This document shows positions 6,557 through 11,370 of a stretch of DNA of 11,370 bases, piece by piece. Below the pieces are notes generated by a model, which did no database searches, was not told the origin of the DNA, and worked only from the letters and a program-made list of their open reading frames with translations. Origin of the DNA: Oscillospiraceae bacterium (GTDB lineage: Bacteria; Bacillota; Clostridia; Oscillospirales; Oscillospiraceae); the NCBI GenBank assembly GCA_904501855.1, contig CAJGCI010000053.1, positions 1-11,370 of the forward strand, given 5' to 3'. A program made the position numbers and the translations under genes. The number at the start of each line of letters is the position of its first letter. The stretch's first letter is position 1.

Positions 6557-7258
6557 TCAGGTTGTCCCATAATTGCGCTCGCCAAAGATCCCGGTCCCGA
6601 TCCGGACCATGTTGGAACCTTCTTCAATCGCGGTTTCGTAATCATGAGTCATGCCCATGGACAGAAAATCCATGGAAACATTATCGTATTTTTTGGTGTC
6701 AATGTCAATAAAAAGCTGTTTCATCTCCTTAAAATAAGGGCGGGTCTGTTCGGGGTCGGAATCCGCAGGCGGGATCGCCATCAGGCCGCGGATATGGACA
6801 TGCGGAAACTGCCCGGCCTGAGCCAAAACCTCTTCCAGGGACTCCTTCATCAGTCCGGACTTCGCTTCTTCGCGCCCGATGTTTACTTCCAGAAGGATGT
6901 CCTGAATAGTGCCGGTGGATTCCGCACGGCGGTCGATCAGGCGGATCAGTTCCAGAGAATCCACCGATTGAATCAGGTCCACAACGCCCACCAGATATTT
7001 CACCTTGTTCTTCTGAAGATGCCCGATGAAATACAGCGGAGCGCCCTCATATGCGTTCTCGGCATTTTTCTGCTGAAGTTCCTGTACGCGGTTCTCGCCG
7101 CAGGCGTCCACTCCGCCGATTACCGCTTCGCGGACTGCGGCGGAATCGTTCATTTTCGTAGCAGCCACCAGCATGATCTCGTCCGGATTCCGGCCGGCCT
7201 TTGCGGCGGCGGCAGCGATACGGGTGCGGATTTCCCCGATGTTGCCAGAAATGCTCAT
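6557..7258 (-). CDS. yggS: YggS/YlmE-family PLP-binding protein
   Basis: A 233-residue member of the YggS/PROSC family. These single-domain, alanine-racemase-fold proteins bind pyridoxal 5'-phosphate and help control vitamin B6 and amino-acid balance; no enzymatic reaction is firmly established. The PLP lysine is Lys35 in LVAATKMN. Other family marks are GENRVQE, FIGHLQKNKVK, and the C-terminal MGMTHDYETAIEEGSNMVRIG, whose last part lines the phosphate site. I place the start at 7258 (MSISGN) and not at an upstream in-frame codon at 7363. AGAAGG lies 8 nt before it, the family's homology begins here, and the longer version would overlap the preceding gene. The ylmE-sepF neighbourhood is conserved in Firmicutes, which is the main hint of a link to division or envelope growth. 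Confidence 0.95.
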   Translation of the reverse strand: MSISGNIGEIRTRIAAAAAKAGRNPDEIMLVAATKMNDSAAVREAVIGGVDACGENRVQELQQKNAENAYEGAPLYFIGHLQKNKVKYLVGVVDLIQSVDSLELIRLIDRRAESTGTIQDILLEVNIGREEAKSGLMKESLEEVLAQAGQFPHVHIRGLMAIPPADSDPEQTRPYFKEMKQLFIDIDTKKYDNVSMDFLSMGMTHDYETAIEEGSNMVRIGTGIFGERNYGTT

Positions 7259-7266
7259 TTGATAAA

Positions 7267-7272
7267 CCTTCT
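7267..7272 (-). promoter_or_regulatory. Ribosome binding site deciding the yggS start
   Basis: AGAAGG lies 8 nt before the ATG at 7258. It supports the 233-residue protein over a longer reading frame that would enter the upstream gene. Confidence 0.65.
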
Positions 7273-7290
7273 TTTTCTGAGATGTTGCGA

Positions 7291-7318
7291 TTCGATGCTG
7301 CCGGCTGGCAGCATCGAA
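7291..7318. other. Perfect 12-bp hairpin between the HlyD-like gene and yggS
   Basis: TTCGATGCTGCC and GGCAGCATCGAA form a perfect 12-bp stem with a 4-nt loop inside the 73-nt gap 7259-7331. On the minus-strand transcript, no U-tract follows (TCGCAACATCTC), so it does not look like a terminator for the operon. On the plus strand the stem is followed by GGAG and then TTTTTGTT, a poor-to-moderate terminator shape for antisense transcripts. The palindrome could instead be an RNA processing or stability element, or a protein-binding site. Confidence 0.75.
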
Positions 7319-7331
7319 GGAGTTTTTGTTG

Positions 7332-8540
7332 TCAGCTCTGTCCGTCCAGAACCTTTCCGTCAAACAGATTCTTTCCTGCGGTGATCAGCGTATCACCTTC
7401 ATGCAGTGCAGAGGAGGAGGTGTCCTGTTTGACCAGATAGTACTCATCATTGGATGTAAGGATCTCCACTTGCTTCCTCTCCACAGTCTTCGCGGTGAGA
7501 CAGTAGACGAAGGAATTTCCGTCGTCATCCACGTGCATAGCGGATACCGGCACTTTCAGACCGTTGGACTGAGAGAAAATGATTTCGGCTGTGGCATGGC
7601 GCATGGCCATCGTCTCCGACAGCGCATACTTGGTGGAAAACACCACGGCGCAATTCCCACCGTCTTCCTTGGAGATGCTCAGGACCGTCGCGGGGATCAG
7701 CCCGCTGTAATAACGGGGGAAGCTCAAAGAAACCTTGGCGCCTTCCGAGAGACGCTGCGCGGTATCGCTGTTGACGAGCGCCAGGAAATGCCAGGTGAAA
7801 GAGCGGATGATTTTGCCGTAGGCACCCTCTTCCGGCTCCGAAGACTGATGCATCAGATCCTTCAGTCCCGATACGGAGATGGAGGTCACTTCCGAGGAGG
7901 AAGTAGACTCAAACCCGTCGGTCGTTCGGGTGAAAATCCCTGCGCTGGGCGCTTCGATAATCGCATCGTCGTCCCGGGAGGCGTTGCTGTAGCTTTCCTG
8001 TTCCGCTTTGAGTTTGTTCAGTTTTGCTTCTGCTTTATCCGACGCGTCCTGCATAAACAGCAGGGAACTGAGATCCAGAGCAGCTGTGTCCGTGGCCGCA
8101 TAGTCCTGTGTGGCAACGGAAGACGCGAGCTTTCGTGCCGAGGAGGCAACGTTGTCGTCCCGGCTGCTGGCGTCTACCACGGATGCCGAGGAAGAAAGGA
8201 ACGTCTCCAGTCGGCTGATCTCACGGCTCAGTTCCGCCAGATGATTCGTCTCCTCCAGATCTTCTTCCGAATCCGTGGAAATCGCAAGCAGAGCACCCTT
8301 GGAGATTTCTTTGCCGTCCTCCGCCTGAATGCTCAGAAACTGCTTGGAAGAGAAGAGGACTTCTTCGTCCCGGATGACGATGCCGTCGGCTTCGTCGCTG
8401 TCAGATATGGCAAAGGTCTGGACCGGTTCCGTCTTAATGTTTTCGTTGGTGGAATTCCAGAGCCAGCTGACGATATAAAACGCAAAGGCAAGAAACAGCA
8501 CCGCTGCGATTATTTTTGTGTAGATGTCGGTTCGATTCAA
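7332..8540 (-). CDS. HlyD-like membrane-anchored adaptor protein of the sepF cluster
   Basis: A 402-residue protein with one N-terminal membrane helix (about 8-29) and the rest predicted outside the membrane. The part after the anchor resembles membrane-fusion proteins. A biotinyl-lipoyl-like half lies at about 51-88 (ADGIVIRDEEVLF and EDGKEISKGALLAI). A Ser/Asp/Lys-rich helical insert follows (about 92-190). The returning half is EAPSAGIFTRTTDGFE (196-211), and a beta-barrel-like part follows from about 250 (WHFLALVNSDTAQRLSEGAKVSLSFP). No partner ABC or RND transporter is nearby, so a transport role is not supported. Clostridial genomes often carry such a protein beside sepF and yggS, which hints at envelope or division work, but that is inference. 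It begins with TTG at 8540, overlapping the miaA stop by 4 nt (TTGA), with AAGGAAG at 8548-8554 at 7-nt spacing. A 73-nt gap with a hairpin separates it from yggS. Confidence 0.8.
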   Translation of the reverse strand: MNRTDIYTKIIAAVLFLAFAFYIVSWLWNSTNENIKTEPVQTFAISDSDEADGIVIRDEEVLFSSKQFLSIQAEDGKEISKGALLAISTDSEEDLEETNHLAELSREISRLETFLSSSASVVDASSRDDNVASSARKLASSVATQDYAATDTAALDLSSLLFMQDASDKAEAKLNKLKAEQESYSNASRDDDAIIEAPSAGIFTRTTDGFESTSSSEVTSISVSGLKDLMHQSSEPEEGAYGKIIRSFTWHFLALVNSDTAQRLSEGAKVSLSFPRYYSGLIPATVLSISKEDGGNCAVVFSTKYALSETMAMRHATAEIIFSQSNGLKVPVSAMHVDDDGNSFVYCLTAKTVERKQVEILTSNDEYYLVKQDTSSSALHEGDTLITAGKNLFDGKVLDGQS

Positions 8541-9508
8541 ATCTCCACTTCCTTTGGAATCCCTTCAGCCTCCGGAGACTGCCACATAGCAAAGCAGTGA
8601 TCGACGGCTCGCGTTAGATCCGGTTTGCTCTGCCAGCGCAGCCAGCAGACGTCAGGATTGCGTCTTAGCCAGGTAAGCTGCCGCTTGGCATATCGGCGGC
8701 TTTCCTGTTTAATCTGTTCGATGGCTTGCTTCAGGGTGATCGATCCGCGTATGGCCTGAACGATCTCCTTGTATCCGATGGCCTGCATGGCAGTGTGGGT
8801 ATCATTCAGTCCGAGATCCAGCAGCGCCTGCACTTCCTGGAGCAGTCCAGCATCGAGCATCTGATCCACCCGTCGGTTGATCCGTTCATACAGATCGTCG
8901 CGGCGAACATAGTCCAGTGCCACTATGAGAGACTCGTACCGGGGAGGTACAGTCTGTGTTTCGGCATCATGCTGTGTGATGGTTTTTCCTGTCAGACGGT
9001 AGATCTCCAGTGCCCGTACGATCCGCTTTCGGTCGTTGGGAGAAAGTTTTGCCGCCCGTTCCGGATCGACTGCGTTCAGCTCCGACCACATGGCAGCACC
9101 GCCTCGCTCATCGTATTCGCCGTTGAGCTCATTGCGGATGTCGTTTTCCCGGTCAGACCGCTCGGCAAAGGACCGCCCGGACAGAAGGGAGTCGATATAC
9201 AGTCCGGTTCCTCCCACCAGAATGGGAATCCGGTTCCGTGAAAAGATATCCTCACAGCAGGCAGAAGCCATTTCCACATACCGTGCAACGGAAAAGTTCT
9301 CTGACGGATCCGCCACATCAACCATGTGATGGGGTACTCCCTGCATTTCCTCCGGTGTGATCTTGGCGGTTCCGATATCCATACGGCGATACACCTGCAT
9401 GGAATCGGCAGATACGACTTCGCCGCCGAGTTTTTTTGCAAGGGACACACCGAGAACGGTCTTACCCGTTGCGGTGGGGCCTGTGATCACCAGCACTTTC
9501 TTCGACAA
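8537..9508 (-). CDS. miaA: tRNA dimethylallyltransferase
   Basis: MiaA transfers a dimethylallyl group from dimethylallyl diphosphate to N6 of adenosine 37 in tRNAs that read codons starting with U, improving decoding fidelity. This 323-residue protein has the P-loop GPTATGKT (10-17) and DSMQVYRRMDIGTAK (35-49), which contains the catalytic Asp35. It also has VGGTGLYIDSLL (98-109), NDRKRIVRALEIYRLTGK (158-175), QAIGYKE (242-248) and the basic RRYAKRQLTWLRR (271-283). Length is normal. The start is TTG at 9508, supported by AGAGGAG at 9515-9521 with 6-nt spacing; this site directly follows the mutL stop, and the gap between the two genes is 13 nt. The mutL-miaA pair is common in bacteria. No hfq gene follows; a HlyD-like gene overlaps the end by 4 nt instead. 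Confidence 0.97.
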   Translation of the reverse strand: MSKKVLVITGPTATGKTVLGVSLAKKLGGEVVSADSMQVYRRMDIGTAKITPEEMQGVPHHMVDVADPSENFSVARYVEMASACCEDIFSRNRIPILVGGTGLYIDSLLSGRSFAERSDRENDIRNELNGEYDERGGAAMWSELNAVDPERAAKLSPNDRKRIVRALEIYRLTGKTITQHDAETQTVPPRYESLIVALDYVRRDDLYERINRRVDQMLDAGLLQEVQALLDLGLNDTHTAMQAIGYKEIVQAIRGSITLKQAIEQIKQESRRYAKRQLTWLRRNPDVCWLRWQSKPDLTRAVDHCFAMWQSPEAEGIPKEVEI

Positions 9509-9521
9509 TTGTTGCTCCTCT

Positions 9522-11363
9522 TTATACGATTCGTTTAAACTCCTTGTCCAGATCTTCTCTGGTATAGATGACGGCTACCGGACGTCCGTGAGGACAGTAT
9601 TTGATCTGCTGGGACACCACGGCTTCCGCCAGAACGAAAAGTTCCCGGACATCGGTCTTCCATCCTGCCTTGATGGCAGCTTTGCAGGCTACGGTTTTCA
9701 GGATGTTAGTCTTTCTGGCCTCCAGATCCACCGTGCGGTGATCCTTCAGCTGCTGGCAGATCTCCTCAAATGCGGCGGTGACGTCGCTTTCGTACATGTC
9801 TGCCGGGACAGCGCGGATAATATGGGAATTGTCGCCATAGGGCTCCAGTTCAAACCCGAGGTCCGCCAGAAGGGCACCATTCTCCTCCAGAAGCGCCGCC
9901 GTTTCCTCATCGGTCTTAACGGTGACGGGGACCATAAGGATCTGAGACATGACGGAGCGGTCTTCCGTGAGAAGGCGGTCGAAAATGATCCGTTCGTGAC
10001 AGGCGTGCTTGTCGATGATGATCAGCTTTTCATCCTGCTGTACCAGAATATACGTATTCATGACCTCTCCGATCATGCGAAAAGGAGGCACATCGGAAGA
10101 GGATTTCTTGTTTTGTGGTTCCGGAGCTGCGGGCTGCGGCTTTACCGGGGAAAATCCCTCCATGGAAGTCTGTTCCGAAGAATGCCCGCCGGAGAAAGCA
10201 AAGGGGACAGGTGCCTCTTCTTCCCGGGCGGCGGAGGTGTTTCGGTAAGGCCGCGCGGGAGTTTCCTCGGAACGGGGACGGAATGCATCAGCAGAGACCG
10301 GTCCGCCGGAGGGACGGAAGGAGGATGCGGGAGCCGCCACGGACGGCTGTGCTGCGGCAGATGCCGAGAGAAGATTCTCCTTCTGGATCGCTGCCAGCGC
10401 GGCATGATAGACCGCGTCAAAGACCTTTTTTTCCTCCATGAATTTCACTTCGGTCTTTGTGGGGTGGACATTGACATCCACGGCACCGTAACTGATATCG
10501 ATATACAGACAGCAGGCAGGATAATGACCCACCAGCATGGAATTTTCGTAAGCCTGCTCCACCGCGGCCTGCAGCAGGGGAGACCGGATGTAGCGGTTGT
10601 TGCAGAAGAAATACTGATAGGCGCGGTTTCCGCGGCAGGCAGCCGGGGAAGAGACATAGCCTCTGACGGAAACTTTATCATTGCTCCCGCTGCAGGAGAG
10701 CATCTTGTTGGCAAAATCCCGGCCGAAGATGGCATACATACCGGACAGGCTGTCTCCGTCTCCGGGAGTAAAGAATTCCTCGGAGCCGTCTTTGATGTAA
10801 TGGATGGAAATGTCGGGGCGGGAGAGCGCACAGCGGACCGCAGTCTGCGTGCAGGCAGTGGTCTCGCTTCGTTCTGTCTTCAGAAACTTCCGGCGGGCAG
10901 GAGTGTTGTAAAACAGATCCCGCACCGTGATCGTAGTGCCATATGGACATCCGCACTCTTCCATGTTCTGAATATCACCGGCTTCCAGGATCACCCGGGT
11001 CCCCTGTTCCGATCCCTGCTCTCTCGTGACCATGTCTATGCGGGAAACTGCGCTGATGGCAGCAAGGGCCTCTCCGCGGAATCCCATGGTGCTGATGGAA
11101 TCCAGTCCGTACTCGTCATGAAGCTTACTGGTGGCATGCCGCATAAAGGCGATACCAGCGTCTTCCGGGGACATGCCGCTCCCGTTATCGGTAATGCGGA
11201 TCATGGAAGATCCGCCATTTTTGATCTCAATGGTAATGCTGTCCGCTCCGGCATCGATGGAGTTTTCCACCAGCTCCTTGATTACGGAAGCCGGCCGCTC
11301 CACCACCTCACCGGCGGCGATCATATCCGCAACATGAGGAGATAAAATGTTGATATTTGTCAT
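9522..11363 (-). CDS. mutL: DNA mismatch repair protein MutL (endonuclease type)
   Basis: MutL couples mismatch recognition by MutS to strand removal. This 613-residue protein has an N-terminal GHKL ATPase with Glu30 and Asn34 in KELVENSIDAGA, DNGSGM (59-64), RHATSKL (75-81) and GFRGEALAAIS (94-104), followed by the transducer domain with NVHPTKTEVKF (298-308). A Pro/Ala/Ser-rich linker covers about 330-425. The C-terminal domain carries nicking-endonuclease motifs in a variant form: DKHACHERIIFD (451-462, family DQHAxxExxxxE), ACK (559-561, usually ACR), CPHGRP (590-595) and the terminal FKR (609-611). QILMVP (474-479) matches the beta-clamp-binding position of Bacillus MutL (QEMIVP). The ATG at 11363 is preceded by seven T; any ribosome binding site lies outside the window. 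The protein is full-length. A mutS gene may lie just beyond the right edge, but that cannot be seen. Confidence 0.97.
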   Translation of the reverse strand: MTNINILSPHVADMIAAGEVVERPASVIKELVENSIDAGADSITIEIKNGGSSMIRITDNGSGMSPEDAGIAFMRHATSKLHDEYGLDSISTMGFRGEALAAISAVSRIDMVTREQGSEQGTRVILEAGDIQNMEECGCPYGTTITVRDLFYNTPARRKFLKTERSETTACTQTAVRCALSRPDISIHYIKDGSEEFFTPGDGDSLSGMYAIFGRDFANKMLSCSGSNDKVSVRGYVSSPAACRGNRAYQYFFCNNRYIRSPLLQAAVEQAYENSMLVGHYPACCLYIDISYGAVDVNVHPTKTEVKFMEEKKVFDAVYHAALAAIQKENLLSASAAAQPSVAAPASSFRPSGGPVSADAFRPRSEETPARPYRNTSAAREEEAPVPFAFSGGHSSEQTSMEGFSPVKPQPAAPEPQNKKSSSDVPPFRMIGEVMNTYILVQQDEKLIIIDKHACHERIIFDRLLTEDRSVMSQILMVPVTVKTDEETAALLEENGALLADLGFELEPYGDNSHIIRAVPADMYESDVTAAFEEICQQLKDHRTVDLEARKTNILKTVACKAAIKAGWKTDVRELFVLAEAVVSQQIKYCPHGRPVAVIYTREDLDKEFKRIV

Positions 11364-11370
11364 AAAAAAA

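Noticed and set aside
7259..7363. 35-residue N-terminal extension of YggS
   Set aside because: It would run through the hairpin and overlap the preceding gene, while a good ribosome binding site and the family start are at 7258.
9357..11345. Long plus-strand open frame (662 codons) opposite mutL and the start of miaA
   Set aside because: It is a shadow of mutL with no protein-family signature and low-complexity composition typical of antisense translation.

Overview
The window looks like a piece of a Firmicutes (Clostridia) chromosome. The best guess is an Oscillospiraceae-type gut anaerobe, inferred from gene content and moderate GC and not proven. Supporting signs are Gram-positive division genes (sepF, divIVA), strong AGGAGG-type ribosome binding sites, an endonuclease-type MutL, and a HlyD-like adaptor protein beside the sepF cluster. 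Coding density is very high. Every supported gene lies on the minus strand, so transcription runs from the right edge to the left edge.

Layout in transcription order: mutL (mismatch repair, 11363-9522), miaA (tRNA A37 prenylation, 9508-8537), a HlyD-like membrane adaptor (8540-7332), the yggS/ylmE PLP protein (7258-6557), sepF (6536-6000), divIVA (5960-5220), ileS (5157-2359), lspA with a giant acidic tail (2315-1119), an RluD-family pseudouridine synthase (1119-199), and the start of an unrecognised small membrane protein running off the left edge (168-1). Gaps range from a 4-nt overlap to 73 nt, and I see no convincing internal promoter or intrinsic terminator. One long transcription unit, or a few overlapping ones, is plausible. 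Two perfect hairpins sit in the two longest gaps (before yggS and before ileS). No stretch over 300 bases lacks a gene.

The core resembles the Bacillus ylmE-sepF-ylmG-ylmH-divIVA-ileS-lspA-ylyB block, but ylmG and ylmH are absent, and the block is joined to mutL-miaA through the HlyD-like gene. Two themes meet here: genome and translation fidelity (MutL, MiaA, IleS, RluD) and envelope or division (SepF, DivIVA, LspA, HlyD-like protein).

Most genes are ordinary housekeeping genes and I find no defence system, mobile element, CRISPR array or RNA gene. The most unusual item is the signal peptidase II. It keeps a complete catalytic core of about 154 residues but carries about 244 extra C-terminal residues. 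That tail is roughly 42% glutamate, contains a tandem 11-residue duplication, and ends in a short hydrophobic motif.
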